Assembly (NCBI RefSeq): GCF_014851585.1
Contig: NZ_JACVAB010000002.1
Coordinates: forward strand, 558,001 to 622,000
Origin: Agrobacterium sp. AGB01
Lineage (GTDB): Bacteria; Pseudomonadota; Alphaproteobacteria; Rhizobiales; Rhizobiaceae
Reading direction: 5' to 3'
Length of the DNA stretch: 64,000 nucleotides
Positions 53,164-63,414 of this stretch are shown here, in pieces. Under the pieces are notes generated by a model, which worked only from the letters and a program-made list of their open reading frames with translations, was not told the DNA's origin and searched no databases. Made by a program: the position numbers and the translations under genes. Position 1 is the first letter of the stretch; each line of letters starts with the position of its first letter.

Positions 53164-55551
53164 TCAGGCCTCAGCACCAATTGCTGGCTTCATATACGCG
53201 TTCTGCGCTGCGAACATCGGCATCAACTGGGCAATAGGCTGCGGTTTGGCAAACAGGTAACCCTGTCCGCAATCCACGCCGATTTCCATCAATAACTCCT
53301 GCTGTTCCAGTGTCTCAATGCCCTCGGCGATGACAGAACAGTTCATCTTGTGTGAGATTGCACTGATGCCCTCGATCAGCATGTGGCTCTTCTGGCTGAT
53401 GTCGGGCACCGGATCCATGATCGACTTGGTAAACGACTGGTCGATCTTGACGATGTCGACTGGGAAGCGGTTCAGGTAGCTTAGCGACGAATAACCGGTT
53501 CCAAAGTCGTCGAGCGCAATACGGCAGCCAAAGTCGTGGATGGTGTTGAGAATCGTGCGAATCTGCGGGTCGTCATTCATCAACACGGCCTCGGTGATTT
53601 CAATCACCAGACGGCTGGCCTGAATGTTATAACGGTAGAGAAGGCCGGCAATCCTGGTCGGCAGGCCCGGCTCAAACTGCTGGGCCGAGAAGTTCACCGC
53701 GACATAACAATCCGACAGATGCGGAAGCGTGGAAATCTCTGCGAGATTGGCAAGCGAGTGCTCCAGGATCAGGTTCCCAATCCGATTTATGGTGCCGGTT
53801 TCCTCTGCCACATTGATGATATTGGCGGGAGGAAGAATGCCCTTTGTCGGGTGGTTGAGGCGCATCAGCGCTTCAAAGCCGATTGTCTCGCCGCTTTCCA
53901 GCCGAACGATTGGCTGCAGATAGGCATCGAACCAGTCATTGGCGATTGCCTGTTCTATATCACTTTCCGTCTCGGCGCGTTCGCGTGCCTTGTCGGTGAT
54001 GGAAGGGTCAAACATCTGTGCGCCGTTTTTGCCGCCACGCTTGCGCGTATACATCGCCATGTCAGAGTTTTGCAGCAGCTCTGCCGCATTCGAGGCATGG
54101 GTTGGATATAGTGCAAGACCAATACTGGCGCTGAGGCGCACGATATTGCCGTGGGTGACAAATGGCTGGTTGAAGATGTCACTGATCTTTTCACAGAACA
54201 CTGTCGCGCGGTGTTCGGTGTTGTCGCCGGCCAGCAGGATGGCAAACTCGTCGCCGCCAAGACGCGATGCACTGTCGCTGCCTTCCAGCAGCGGCTTGAT
54301 GCGGTCCACAAACTCCTGCAATACCTCGTCGCCAGCGGCGTGGCCCAAACTGTCATTAATGGTCTTGAAGCGATCAAGGTCGATGAACAGGCAGGCGAGT
54401 TCCGTGCAATTTTCATCGGCTTCACGGATTTTCTCATCGAGCATGGCTTCAAAGCCCTGGCGATTGAGAAGGCCGGTAAGGTGGTCGGAAATGGCCTGGT
54501 GTTTGTTGCGCTTTTCGGATTGGCGCAGTTCGGTCACATCGGTCATAACGCTGAGCGATGCCGTGTGACGGCCAGCCTCGATGGAGCTGAGTGCCTTTTC
54601 CTGAATGAGCACGTCCATGGTTTTTCCATCCGCACATTTGAAGCGGATGGTAATGTCGGAGGCGCTCTCAGTGGTTGAACCGGAGAATTTGCGCAGGATG
54701 AAAGTCTTGCGGTCCTCATCGGCAACAAGATCGGAAAAATGCGTGCCGATGATGTTTTCACGGTCGTAACCGGTTCTCTGGCTCCAGTAGTCACTGACGG
54801 CCGAGATACGGTCTGCCTTGTCGAGTGAAAACAGCATGGCGGGCGTCAGATTGTAGATCTCCGTCGTCCGTTTATGCGCCTTCTTGATCTCGCGCTCTTC
54901 CCGCTCAAGCTGGATTTGCATTTCGTTGAAGCTTTTTGCAAGCCGGCCCATTTCATCGCTGGACCGCCAGTCGACGTGGTGACGGGAGCCAAGCTGGCGT
55001 GTTGCCTCAATGGCCGCCGTCAGTCGCAACAACGGTTTTATGATCATCAAACGGTTGCCAACGATTGCCGTGACAAACACCGTGAGGATGGCAAGAATGA
55101 AGATCGAGATGAAGGCGACTTCGATGCGGCTGAGCGAGGAGAAGATGTTGATCGACGCATAATAGATCGTGACGCTGCCAACCGTCTCCAGGCCATTCAG
55201 CGTTTTATAGCTGATCGTGCGGGTTACGGTCTGTGGTTCGTCGGGAACCCCGGTGCCAGCGGTCTGTACCAAATCGAGCTGCCCGGAAGTGTCCTTGACG
55301 CGAACCATGCGGATAACAGGATCGGAGACCAGTGTTCCGGTGATCTGGTTGATGGTGTCGTCATCCATGTCCCATAATGGACGGCTGAGCGCCTGGGAAT
55401 TGGCGGCCAGCAGGATTTCAATATGATCACGCTGGTTTTTGATCGCTTCCTGATAGGAAAGGGCGAGCAGTAAAGTAAAAAGCGGCGCGACGACAGCGAG
55501 CAACGCTCCCGATACAATCGCGATAAAACGACTTTCTACCGAATGGGTCAT
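53164..55551 (-). CDS. Membrane PAS-GGDEF-EAL cyclic-di-GMP enzyme
   Basis: 795 residues. TM1 (about 12-32), a periplasmic domain of about 110 residues, TM2 (about 147-168), a HAMP-like segment, a PAS domain (about 230-340), then GGDEF (RLGGDEFAIL near residue 430, intact) and EAL (GFEALMRLNHP near 557, with LDDFGTGYSSL, also intact). It could make and break c-di-GMP, the balance set by the periplasmic sensor. Operon with the downstream periplasmic binding protein. The 55552-55825 upstream gap is AT-rich, with an AAGCATATGCTT palindrome at 55632-55643, and holds no gene. Confidence 0.93.
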   Translation of the reverse strand: MTHSVESRFIAIVSGALLAVVAPLFTLLLALSYQEAIKNQRDHIEILLAANSQALSRPLWDMDDDTINQITGTLVSDPVIRMVRVKDTSGQLDLVQTAGTGVPDEPQTVTRTISYKTLNGLETVGSVTIYYASINIFSSLSRIEVAFISIFILAILTVFVTAIVGNRLMIIKPLLRLTAAIEATRQLGSRHHVDWRSSDEMGRLAKSFNEMQIQLEREEREIKKAHKRTTEIYNLTPAMLFSLDKADRISAVSDYWSQRTGYDRENIIGTHFSDLVADEDRKTFILRKFSGSTTESASDITIRFKCADGKTMDVLIQEKALSSIEAGRHTASLSVMTDVTELRQSEKRNKHQAISDHLTGLLNRQGFEAMLDEKIREADENCTELACLFIDLDRFKTINDSLGHAAGDEVLQEFVDRIKPLLEGSDSASRLGGDEFAILLAGDNTEHRATVFCEKISDIFNQPFVTHGNIVRLSASIGLALYPTHASNAAELLQNSDMAMYTRKRGGKNGAQMFDPSITDKARERAETESDIEQAIANDWFDAYLQPIVRLESGETIGFEALMRLNHPTKGILPPANIINVAEETGTINRIGNLILEHSLANLAEISTLPHLSDCYVAVNFSAQQFEPGLPTRIAGLLYRYNIQASRLVIEITEAVLMNDDPQIRTILNTIHDFGCRIALDDFGTGYSSLSYLNRFPVDIVKIDQSFTKSIMDPVPDISQKSHMLIEGISAISHKMNCSVIAEGIETLEQQELLMEIGVDCGQGYLFAKPQPIAQLMPMFAAQNAYMKPAIGAEA

Positions 55552-55825
55552 GTCAATATATCCAGCCCCCGCAACCCCTTGTAAAACCGGCGTCCCCCAC
55601 GCCGATCGTTCGTAAGATATAAATATTCACCAAGCATATGCTTAAAAAAGTCTTTCCGTCCTCAAGCAATCGCTATGGTGGTCAATTAGTATCTCCAAAT
55701 ATTCAATCATAATTCCACATAATCATTAAATGATGCTGAAATAACTATATTAAAGGTTGATTGAACGCGCTCTGATTGTTTGTTTTTTTATGAGCAATAA
55801 TGGCGTGTATTAGTTTTGGGCGCAT

Positions 55826-55862
55826 ACGAAAACACCCTGCTTTCGAGTGAAAGCAGGGTGTT
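55826..55862 (-). terminator. Terminator of rplY
   Basis: AACACCCTGCTTTC (55830-55843) pairs with GAAAGCAGGGTGTT; on the - strand TTTTCG follows the stem. Confidence 0.85.
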
Positions 55863-55889
55863 CAATCTGTCAGAAACAGATGCGGCCGA

Positions 55890-56492
55890 TTATTCTTCGG
55901 ATGCAGCTTCTTCTTCAGCAATGCCAGCAGCAGGAGCAACGATCGTTGCAATCGTGAAGTCACGATCAGCAATAACCGTAGTTGCGCCCTTTGGAAGCTT
56001 CACAGCAGAGATGTGCAGGCTGTCGCCAACCTTGGCGCCAGCGAGGTCAACCGTGAGGAATTCCGGAATGTCGTTGGCAGGAACGTGCAGTTCAACTTCG
56101 TGACGAACGATGTTGAGAACAGCGCCGGTCTTGATCGCGGACTTGTCTTCGTTGATGAAGTGAACCGGAACCTGAACGTTTACGGCAGTGTTGCCAGAAA
56201 CACGCAGGAAGTCGACGTGCATGGTGAAGTCGCGGACCGGATCAAGCTGGTAAACCTTAGGGAGAACCTTGATCTTCTTGCCATCGACGTCGATGGTTGC
56301 AATCGTCGTCATGAAGCCGCCAGCGTGAATACGCTTGGTCACTTCGTTGGTCGAGAGCGCGATAGAAATTGGGGCCTGCTTGTCACCATAGATGACAGCT
56401 GGGATCAAACCGTTGCGGCGAAGTTCACGGGAGGACCCCTTACCGACCCGTTCGCGCGCCTCGGCCTTGAGCTCGTAAGTTTCCTTGCTCAT
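55890..56492 (-). CDS. rplY: Large ribosomal subunit protein bL25, Ctc form
   Basis: 200 residues, the long general-stress (Ctc) type: N-terminal L25 domain ([20 protein letters not shown]) binding 5S rRNA, and a C-terminal TL5-like beta domain with an acidic tail (AEEEAASEE). Predicted promoter: TTGCGT (56637-56632) and TATAGG (56614-56609), 17-base spacer. The roughly 110-base 5' UTR holds two hairpins. Confidence 0.95.
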   Translation of the reverse strand: MSKETYELKAEARERVGKGSSRELRRNGLIPAVIYGDKQAPISIALSTNEVTKRIHAGGFMTTIATIDVDGKKIKVLPKVYQLDPVRDFTMHVDFLRVSGNTAVNVQVPVHFINEDKSAIKTGAVLNIVRHEVELHVPANDIPEFLTVDLAGAKVGDSLHISAVKLPKGATTVIADRDFTIATIVAPAAGIAEEEAASEE

Positions 56493-56519
56493 GGCTATTC
56501 CTTTCGAGGTTGTATGGAG

Positions 56520-56569
56520 AGTTTCAGTCCACCATTGCAGTCTGAAACTGGAAACATCATAAATGTTTC
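56520..56569 (-). promoter_or_regulatory. Tandem hairpins in the rplY 5' UTR
   Basis: AGTTTCAG (56520-56527) pairs with CTGAAACT (56542-56549); immediately next, GAAACAT (56551-56557) pairs with ATGTTTC (56563-56569). They lie 28-77 bases upstream of the rplY ATG, inside the predicted transcript. Candidate autoregulatory ribosomal-protein leader. Confidence 0.45.
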
Positions 56570-56774
56570 ATCCGCGTTGCCTCCAAGGGTGTCTACACGG
56601 ACAGCGCGCCTATAGTACAAAGCATGGGGAAACGCAAGCGAAGTGCGGGTTTATTGCGGATTGCCACATATGTTCGCACAGTACAGATGACGTTTGTGTT
56701 ATAAGATGTATTTTAGCGTTGAAACATAGTTTCCCTGCATGCACCATTCAAAAAAGCTTTGGGAGGAGCGGACA

Positions 56775-57734
56775 ATGCAAAATGCCACAGCTCACGCAGA
56801 CAGGGTTTATGAAAGTGCGCGCCAGCGTTCTGCGGCGGCAAGTTCACCCATCGTCGCCTCCTGGCGCCGGTGCATGACTATGCACCGGTTGGCGCCGGAA
56901 GAAGCCCATAAACCACTGTTCCTTATGGATTCGGAATTTCAGCAAGCGCGTCTGACCTCTGCCGATCTGTTGGTGGAAAGCGCTGACGAACTCGATCGGA
57001 TATTCCAGGCTGTCGGCAAGGCGGGCTGCTGCCTGATGTTAACAGATGCCAAGGGCGTTGCCTTGGAGCGACGCGGTGCAGCCGGTGACGACAAGGAGTT
57101 TCGTGAACTGGGCCTGTGGTCCGGCGCGATCTGGAGCGAAGCCAGTGTTGGCACCAACGGTATCGGTACTGCGCTGGCCGATGAGCGTGCGGTTGTCGTT
57201 TACCGCGACCAGCATTTCTTCACGTCCAATATAGGCCTTTCCTGCACAACGGCGCCCATTCGTGACCATATGGGGCATATTGCCGGTGCCCTTGATATCT
57301 CCACCTGCCGGGATGACGTCAATGAACTGACAGTGTCCATTCTGACGCAAACCGTTCGCGACGCCGCACAGCGCATCGAGGGTAATCTTTTTCGCCGTGC
57401 ATTCCCGGAAGCAAGAATCATCATGGTGCCGAATGCCGGTTCGGCGGCACTTTCACTGATTGCCGTCGATCATGACGACATCATTCTCGGTGCTACTCGC
57501 GCGGCACGGCAAATCCTGCGCCTTGATGATGCGCTGATTGCGCAGGGTGTTCCAGCTGTTGATGCTTTGCAGGAACAACGCGGCGATATGCGGTCCGATT
57601 TGCTGGAGGCGGAGAGGGCGGCTGTGCGCCGTGTTCTGTCGCGCGCCAATGGCAATGTGTCTCATGCCGCCAATCTGCTTGGCATCAGCCGCGCCACCTT
57701 GCACCGCAAGCTGAAGAAGCTTGAAATTCACTAA
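56775..57734 (+). CDS. AcoR-like GAF-Fis regulator without AAA+ domain
   Basis: 319 residues from the ATG at 56775, with GGGAGGAG six bases upstream. An N-terminal region like AcoR/AdhR sensors (SWRRCMTMHRLAPEE) and a GAF domain (about 70-190, with WSEASVGTNGIGTAL) are followed directly by a short linker and a C-terminal Fis-type HTH (SRANGNVSHAANLLGISRAT, about 280-310). The sigma-54-interacting AAA+ domain (GAFTGA) of full AcoR proteins is absent, so it cannot activate sigma-54 promoters in the usual way. It probably controls the aldehyde dehydrogenase gene downstream. Confidence 0.88.
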   Translation: MQNATAHADRVYESARQRSAAASSPIVASWRRCMTMHRLAPEEAHKPLFLMDSEFQQARLTSADLLVESADELDRIFQAVGKAGCCLMLTDAKGVALERRGAAGDDKEFRELGLWSGAIWSEASVGTNGIGTALADERAVVVYRDQHFFTSNIGLSCTTAPIRDHMGHIAGALDISTCRDDVNELTVSILTQTVRDAAQRIEGNLFRRAFPEARIIMVPNAGSAALSLIAVDHDDIILGATRAARQILRLDDALIAQGVPAVDALQEQRGDMRSDLLEAERAAVRRVLSRANGNVSHAANLLGISRATLHRKLKKLEIH

Positions 57735-58076
57735 GGCATTCGTCTTGCACAGGCGCTAGTTTTGGTTGTCTGATGTTGAGCGGGAGGTCGCTGTTTGTAT
57801 CTTTCCAAGGCTCCTGTGTCTGTGAGCCTTTGAATAACTTTGGCCGGTATCGGCTTTGTTTGCCGGATTCAAATCGGTTTGAATGGCATAAATGCCGTCG
57901 CTGCCAACCATTCGGTTTCCGAACACATTTGGTGCAATCCAGCATCTGCTATTGTATCAGATATGAAACAGTGTGCGGTGCCATACGCCGCCTGCACCCT
58001 ATCGTGCCATGATTTTCAGGCCCATTCTCTCCACATCGGTTTGTGAGAACCGCTTTCATCAGGGAGGATGAACTCA
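57735..58076. promoter_or_regulatory. Regulatory gap before the aldehyde dehydrogenase
   Basis: No gene seen. ATCTG (57944-57948) and CAGAT (57958-57962) form an interrupted inverted repeat, a possible site for the adjacent GAF-Fis regulator. I found no sequence with correct -24/-12 spacing for a sigma-54 promoter. Confidence 0.3.
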
Positions 58077-59591
58077 ATGAATATTCAGGTTCAAAAGATC
58101 GCCGACAGCCCGTTCAAAGCAAAATACGGCAATTACGTCGGTGGAAAATGGGTTGAACCCCAATCCGGAAAATACATGGACAACCTCTCGCCCGTCACAG
58201 GGCAGAAGATTTGCGAGGTTGCCCGCTCGAATGCTGCGGATATTGAAGTGGCACTTGATGCTGCCCATAAGGCCCGTGCCGCCTGGGGCCGGACAAGTGT
58301 TGCCGAACGCTCCAACATTCTGCTGAAAATTGCACAGCGCATTGAAGACAACCTCGACAAGATTGCACGCGCTGAAACCTGGGACAACGGCAAGCCGCTT
58401 CGTGAAACTATGAATGCCGATATTCCACTGACCATCGACCATTTCCGCTATTTTGCGGGCTGCATTCGGGCGCAGGAAGGCTCAATCGGCCAGATCGACA
58501 ATGACACGGTTGCCTATCATTTCCATGAGCCACTTGGCGTGGTTGGCCAGATCATTCCATGGAACTTCCCTATCCTGATGGCAGCATGGAAACTTGCTCC
58601 GGCATTGGCCGCAGGTAACTGCGTGGTGCTCAAGCCAGCAGAGCAGACACCAGCCTCTATTCTGGTGGTGATGGAACTGATCGAAGATCTGCTGCCACCG
58701 GGTGTAATCAACATCGTCAATGGGCTTGGTACAGAAGCAGGCAAGCCGCTGGCCCAGAGCAATCGCATCGCGAAAATCGCATTTACCGGTTCCACCTCGG
58801 TGGGCAAGGAAATCATGCGTTATGCGGCTGACAACGTCACCAACATCACACTCGAACTGGGTGGCAAGTCACCAAATATCTTCTTCGCCGATGTGATGAA
58901 TGAAGACGATGCGTTCCTCGACAAGGCACTGGAAGGTTTTGCATTCTTCGCGCTCAATCAGGGCGAAGTCTGCACATGCCCATCCCGCGCTCTGGTGCAT
59001 GAATCGATCTATGACCGCTTCATGGAAAAAGCCGTCAAACGTGTTGAGGCCATCAGTCAGAACGATCCGCTTGACCCATCGACGATGATCGGTGCGCAGG
59101 CGTCTCAGGAGCAGTTCGACAAGATCATGAGTTATCTCGAGATCGGCCGTAAGGAAGGCGCCAAGGTGCTGACCGGTGGTGACAAAAAGTCTCTGCCTGG
59201 CAACCTCAAGGATGGCTATTACATTCAGCCAACGATCTTTGAAGGCAACAACAAGATGCGGGTGTTCCAGGAAGAAATCTTCGGCCCAGTTGTGTCGGTG
59301 ACCACCTTCAAGACTGTGGAAGAGGCAATCGAGATTGCCAATGACACAGTCTATGGTCTGGGTGCCGGTGTGTGGAGCCGTGACACCAATCTCGCATACC
59401 GCGCTGGCCGTGGCATCGAGGCAGGCCGCGTCTGGACCAATTGCTACCATGCCTATCCGGCAGGCGCGGCATTTGGTGGCTACAAGCAATCGGGTATCGG
59501 TCGTGAAACCCACAAGATGATGCTGGACCACTATCAGCAGACCAAGAACCTTCTGGTCTCCTACAGCCCGAACAAGCTTGGGTTCTTCTAA
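58077..59591 (+). CDS. NAD-dependent aldehyde dehydrogenase (AcoD/ExaC type)
   Basis: 504 residues from the ATG at 58077, AGGGAGG nine bases upstream (an ATG at 58068 overlaps that site). Catalytic Cys 299 in [11 protein letters not shown], followed two residues on by another Cys as in acetaldehyde dehydrogenases; Glu in [11 protein letters not shown] loop [17 protein letters not shown] with the active-site Asn. Oxidises acetaldehyde or similar aldehydes to acids. Paired with the upstream AcoR-like regulator, an arrangement known for acetoin and ethanol metabolism. Confidence 0.93.
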   Translation: MNIQVQKIADSPFKAKYGNYVGGKWVEPQSGKYMDNLSPVTGQKICEVARSNAADIEVALDAAHKARAAWGRTSVAERSNILLKIAQRIEDNLDKIARAETWDNGKPLRETMNADIPLTIDHFRYFAGCIRAQEGSIGQIDNDTVAYHFHEPLGVVGQIIPWNFPILMAAWKLAPALAAGNCVVLKPAEQTPASILVVMELIEDLLPPGVINIVNGLGTEAGKPLAQSNRIAKIAFTGSTSVGKEIMRYAADNVTNITLELGGKSPNIFFADVMNEDDAFLDKALEGFAFFALNQGEVCTCPSRALVHESIYDRFMEKAVKRVEAISQNDPLDPSTMIGAQASQEQFDKIMSYLEIGRKEGAKVLTGGDKKSLPGNLKDGYYIQPTIFEGNNKMRVFQEEIFGPVVSVTTFKTVEEAIEIANDTVYGLGAGVWSRDTNLAYRAGRGIEAGRVWTNCYHAYPAGAAFGGYKQSGIGRETHKMMLDHYQQTKNLLVSYSPNKLGFF

Positions 59592-59607
59592 GACCCGAAG
59601 ACCAGAA

Positions 59608-59709
59608 GCACGTTGCGTCGCCTTAAGGTCACGCAACGTGCAGAATATCCTCCCCGGAAGCCGGTGGTGTCCCTGCCGGCGTGCTGCCGGAGATTGCGGT
59701 CTCCGGCAG
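59608..59709. repeat. Two perfect hairpins downstream of the aldehyde dehydrogenase
   Basis: GCACGTTGCG (59608-59617) with CGCAACGTGC (59632-59641), then CTGCCGGAGA (59684-59693) with TCTCCGGCAG (59700-59709). Neither is followed by T residues. They may stabilise the mRNA end, mark an RNA gene, or be a palindromic repeat element; only copy number in the genome would tell. Confidence 0.5.
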
Positions 59710-59765
59710 CCCGGTCCAGAAGACGTTTCGCCCTCTGCGAGGCGCGATCTGGTAGGAGGGCAAAA

Positions 59766-59846
59766 ATGGCGCCTGAAACAAAAAGGCCGGAGTGGATGCT
59801 CCGGCCTTTTTCATTCCTGATCTTTGCTATGGCTTACGCAGCGTAG
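59766..59846 (+). CDS. Short ORF with strong RBS overlapping a terminator
   Basis: 26 codons ([20 protein letters not shown]...) with TAGGAGGG five bases before the ATG. It runs through the 59780-59811 hairpin and ends inside the 3' end of the chemoreceptor gene on the other strand. Hydrophobic C-terminal half. Could be a remnant of a lost gene downstream of the dehydrogenase, or chance. Confidence 0.3.
   Translation: MAPETKRPEWMLRPFSFLIFAMAYAA
59780..59811. terminator. Bidirectional terminator
   Basis: AAAAAGGCCGGAG / CTCCGGCCTTTTT stem between the convergent aldehyde dehydrogenase and chemoreceptor genes. Confidence 0.9.
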
Positions 59847-62104
59847 CGGTTTTCCGACTGGATCTGGCGACGCACCGAGAACTGGCTGATCTGGGCGTTG
59901 AGGCTGTCTGCCTCATTGGCCAGCGCAAAGGCGGAGGCGGTGGTTTCCTCGACCATTGCCGCGTTCTGCTGGGTGACCTGATCCAGCGAGTTGACGGATG
60001 CATTGATCTCGCCGAGACGCAGCGACTGGTCACGCGATGCGGTGGCAATGGCGCCAATATGATCGTTCACGGAGCGAATGCGACCCTGAATGTGCTCGAG
60101 GCTTTCACCGGTCTTCAGAACCAGCGCTACACCGCCTTCAACGTCCTGTGCGGAGGCTGCAATTAGTTGCGAGATATCGCGTGCTGCGGCCGCTGATTTC
60201 TGCGCCAGTTCACGCACTTCCTGTGCAACGACCGCAAAGCCCTTGCCGGCTTCGCCAGCGCGCGCAGCCTCTACACCGGCATTGAGGGCGAGAAGGTTGG
60301 TCTGGAAAGCGATCTGGTCGATCACATCAATGATCTGACGGATCTTGGACGATGAGGATTCGATGCGTTCCATGGCGACGATGGCTTCACGGACCACCTC
60401 GGTCGACTTGTGCGCGCCATCCATCGTTTCTGCGGTTGCCTGAACGGCAATGTTGCAACGGCTCAGCGCGTCATTGACGGTCTGGGTCATATCACCCAGT
60501 GCAGCGGCGGCTTCTTCCAGGGCCGCTGCCTGACGTTCTGTTCTGTGCGACAAGTCCTGTGAAGCGCTTTTCAACTCGCCGGAACCGGCATGGATGGTGT
60601 TTGCACTGCTGCCGATATTGGCAATGGTGGCTTCGAGCCCTGCAACCGAGTTGTTGAAGTCAACACGCAGGTGGTCGAGAGACGGCACGAACGGGCGGTC
60701 GATACGCAGATCGAGTTTGCCGTTGGAGAGGTTTGCAAGACCGGTGGCCAGAGCCGACACCGCGTCTTCCAGTTCCTTGGCGCTGCGTGCCTTTTCCGTT
60801 TCGCGCTGCTGGCGCTCTTCATCCAGCTCTTCGCTCTTGCGGGCGGAATCTTCTTCCATGCGTTCTTTTTCGATCAGGCCCTGGCGGAAAGATTCCAGTG
60901 CTTTGGCCATGACGCCAATTTCATCGCCACGGGAAACCGCTTTGATGTCAATGGACTTGTCGCCTTCGTTCAGGCGATTCATCAGCTTTGCCAGTTCGGT
61001 GAGCGGCTTGGTCAGACCCGAGGACACTAGAATGCCGATCAGGGTCATTATGCCGAGCACGGCGAGCGTGGCAATGAACGCTGAGAAGGCGAGGTTGTTG
61101 GCAGATGCCAGTACCTTGCTTTCAGCCTGGCCGGTGGCAAGCAGATGCTTCTCACCAAAAATCGTCACCGGAGCGTATGCAAAGAAGGTGCGGTTGCTGC
61201 CGTTGCTGGCAAAAACCGAGCCGGTTTCGCTACTTGCGGCGGCGGCGATCAGTTCCTGTGGCACCGGCGCGTTTGCACCACCGGAGACAACGCCGGAGCG
61301 GAAGGCGCCCTTTTCATTCAGCAGGAATGCATCGTCAATCGATGTGCCGATGCCCTCTGGCGTGACGACAGACGCGACGCGGTCTGCCGATACGCGGATG
61401 ATGACAACACCTTTGCGCAGCACCTGGCCCCAGGACGAAATGGCAAGTGGCATGCCGATATAGGTCGAGGCGTTTGCACCTGTGCCGTTGAATGTGCCTT
61501 TGTGGACAACACCGTCCTGTCCGGCAGCGATACGGTCATGCAATTCCTTAATCGCTTCATTCCCTGGTTCGGAAATATTGGTCAGGAAGTTGCTCTCCTT
61601 GGCGACGGAGTAGATGATGAGGCCATTCTTGTCGACGACGTAGATGTCGCTGACACGGGCATTGCGCCAGTTGCTGGCAATCGTTCCGTTGATGGTGGCG
61701 TGCTGAATGCCGTAGAGCAGTTTCAGCTTTTCCCCATCGAATGCGACGCGTTGTTCAACTGGAATATCGGTGCGGCGGAAGGATTTGATGACTTCATCAC
61801 GTTCGGTTGCGATGATGTTGGTCATTGTTTCTGTTGCCTGGGCAAGGGCACTGTTCTGTGCAATCTCGGCCAGGGTTTGCTCCACCCGGTCTGTGTAGGC
61901 CGAAAGCTGCTTTGCCTGATTTTGCTCAACGGTTTCAAGGCGCAATTTGCTTGCGTCAATCAGACCGGCCTTGCCTGTTTGATAGGACAACAGGCCGACA
62001 GAAAGGCATGAAACCAGCGTTGCTCCCGTTACCAAAGCCGCAAATTTTGTCTTGATAGACAAGGAACTGCGCTTGGTAACCTCCCGCGATGTGCCAACAG
62101 GCAT
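59834..62104 (-). CDS. Methyl-accepting chemotaxis protein
   Basis: 756 residues with GGAGGGGG before the ATG. TM1 (about 19-42), a large periplasmic dCache-like sensor (about 45-335, with [14 protein letters not shown] and a second half-site), TM2 (about 340-362), HAMP (to about 415), then a signalling domain whose tip reads [27 protein letters not shown] (two blocks). It should bind a small ligand and steer the flagellar CheA pathway. No other chemotaxis gene is adjacent. Position next to an aldehyde dehydrogenase is suggestive but unproven. Confidence 0.93.
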   Translation of the reverse strand: MPVGTSREVTKRSSLSIKTKFAALVTGATLVSCLSVGLLSYQTGKAGLIDASKLRLETVEQNQAKQLSAYTDRVEQTLAEIAQNSALAQATETMTNIIATERDEVIKSFRRTDIPVEQRVAFDGEKLKLLYGIQHATINGTIASNWRNARVSDIYVVDKNGLIIYSVAKESNFLTNISEPGNEAIKELHDRIAAGQDGVVHKGTFNGTGANASTYIGMPLAISSWGQVLRKGVVIIRVSADRVASVVTPEGIGTSIDDAFLLNEKGAFRSGVVSGGANAPVPQELIAAAASSETGSVFASNGSNRTFFAYAPVTIFGEKHLLATGQAESKVLASANNLAFSAFIATLAVLGIMTLIGILVSSGLTKPLTELAKLMNRLNEGDKSIDIKAVSRGDEIGVMAKALESFRQGLIEKERMEEDSARKSEELDEERQQRETEKARSAKELEDAVSALATGLANLSNGKLDLRIDRPFVPSLDHLRVDFNNSVAGLEATIANIGSSANTIHAGSGELKSASQDLSHRTERQAAALEEAAAALGDMTQTVNDALSRCNIAVQATAETMDGAHKSTEVVREAIVAMERIESSSSKIRQIIDVIDQIAFQTNLLALNAGVEAARAGEAGKGFAVVAQEVRELAQKSAAAARDISQLIAASAQDVEGGVALVLKTGESLEHIQGRIRSVNDHIGAIATASRDQSLRLGEINASVNSLDQVTQQNAAMVEETTASAFALANEADSLNAQISQFSVRRQIQSENRYAA

Positions 62105-62210
62105 GAACTTACCCCCTCCAGTGAGAACACGATTGGGGAAAGTCTTCGCAGCAATTGCTTTCGAGGGCGTTAAATATCGCTATATTGTATGATAATTATT
62201 CGCTTTTTAC

Positions 62211-62241
62211 GGGAAGGTGCGCGTATTACGCGCACCTTCCC
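62211..62241. terminator. 31-base perfect hairpin between chemoreceptor and prs
   Basis: GGGAAGGTGCGCGT-ATT-ACGCGCACCTTCCC: a 14-base perfect stem. On the - strand it follows prs but no T run follows it; T residues lie on its + strand left side. Probably the prs 3' end; the missing U tract is odd. Confidence 0.55.
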
Positions 62242-62273
62242 GAGGTCGGATAGACCAACCGGTTTTGCGAATA

Positions 62274-63206
62274 TCAGTCAAACAGACCGGATACGGACTG
62301 TTCCTGTGCGGTTCTGTTGATAGCTTCACCCAACAGGTTGGCCGTCGAAACAACACGAATGTTGTGAGCGGACTGCACGGACGTGGTTGGCTGAATGCTG
62401 TCGGTTATGACGAGCTCACGCAGTTTGGAAGAGGCGATACGCGCCACTGCGCCACCTGATAGAACGCCGTGCGTGATGTAAGCTGTTACGCTTGTTGCAC
62501 CGTTCTTGAGCAGAGCTTCAGCGGCGTTGCACAGCGTGCCGCCGGAATCGACGATGTCGTCGATGAGGATGCAATCCTTGCCATTGACGTCACCAATAAC
62601 GTTCATGACTTCGGATTCACCTGGACGGTCACGGCGCTTGTCAACGATTGCCAGCAGACAGTCGAGACGTTTGGCCAGAGAGCGGGCACGAACAACGCCG
62701 CCAACGTCTGGAGATACGACCATGACGTTTTTCAGGTCATAGTGTTCTTTCACATCGCGAGCGAGGATTGGAACAGCAAACAGATTGTCTGTCGGTATAT
62801 CGAAGAAACCCTGGATCTGGCCAGCGTGCAGGTCCAGCGTCAAAACGCGGTCGGCACCAGCCTCGGTGATGAGGTTTGCCACCAGCTTTGCCGAGATCGG
62901 TGTGCGGGGGCCCGCTTTACGATCCTGACGCGCATAGCCGAAATAGGGGAGAACGGCAGTGATACGCTTTGCGGAGGACCGGCGCATCGCGTCGATCATG
63001 ATCAGCAGTTCCATCAGGTGATCGTTCGCCGGGAACGATGTTGACTGAACGATGAACACGTCTTCACCGCGAACATTCTCGCTGATTTCGACGAAAATTT
63101 CCTGGTCAGCAAACCGCCTTACAGTGGCATTTCCGAGAGGAACATTAAGATACTTGCAGATCGCTTCGGCGAGATGCCGGTTCGAATTGCCTGCGAAAAC
63201 CTTCAT
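62274..63206 (-). CDS. prs: Ribose-phosphate pyrophosphokinase
   Basis: 310 residues. Makes PRPP from ribose-5-phosphate and ATP. The PRPP loop [13 protein letters not shown] is near residue 215; the N-terminal [18 protein letters not shown] and the flexible-loop [20 protein letters not shown] and VVSPDVGG blocks are standard. Predicted promoter: TTGCAT (63364-63359), 16-base spacer, TATTAA (63342-63337). Provides PRPP for apt and trp synthesis elsewhere in the window. Confidence 0.97.
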   Translation of the reverse strand: MKVFAGNSNRHLAEAICKYLNVPLGNATVRRFADQEIFVEISENVRGEDVFIVQSTSFPANDHLMELLIMIDAMRRSSAKRITAVLPYFGYARQDRKAGPRTPISAKLVANLITEAGADRVLTLDLHAGQIQGFFDIPTDNLFAVPILARDVKEHYDLKNVMVVSPDVGGVVRARSLAKRLDCLLAIVDKRRDRPGESEVMNVIGDVNGKDCILIDDIVDSGGTLCNAAEALLKNGATSVTAYITHGVLSGGAVARIASSKLRELVITDSIQPTTSVQSAHNIRVVSTANLLGEAINRTAQEQSVSGLFD

Positions 63207-63414
63207 TGCGGCCCGCCTGTTACCATGCCATCGCGTGAGAGATCATAAGGATATACCTCGTGACCGGTGCGTTATTCAAGGGAAGGGACACCCGGCTCTA
63301 AAACGCCGCCGGACATGCCTTATTGCCATGCGCGCCTTAATAGCGCCGTTGGTCGTGAATGCAAGGGGTGAAGCGGATTTGCTCACGTTTTTCATGAATT
63401 CTTTTTGACAAAAC

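Noticed and set aside
53164..55551. Degenerate (receptor-only) GGDEF/EAL domains
   Set aside because: Both the GGDEF and EAL signature residues are intact on reading, so catalytic activity is the default assumption.
57735..58076. Possible sigma-54 promoter before the aldehyde dehydrogenase
   Set aside because: Two GG...GC candidates have the wrong spacing (7 and 9 instead of 10 bases).
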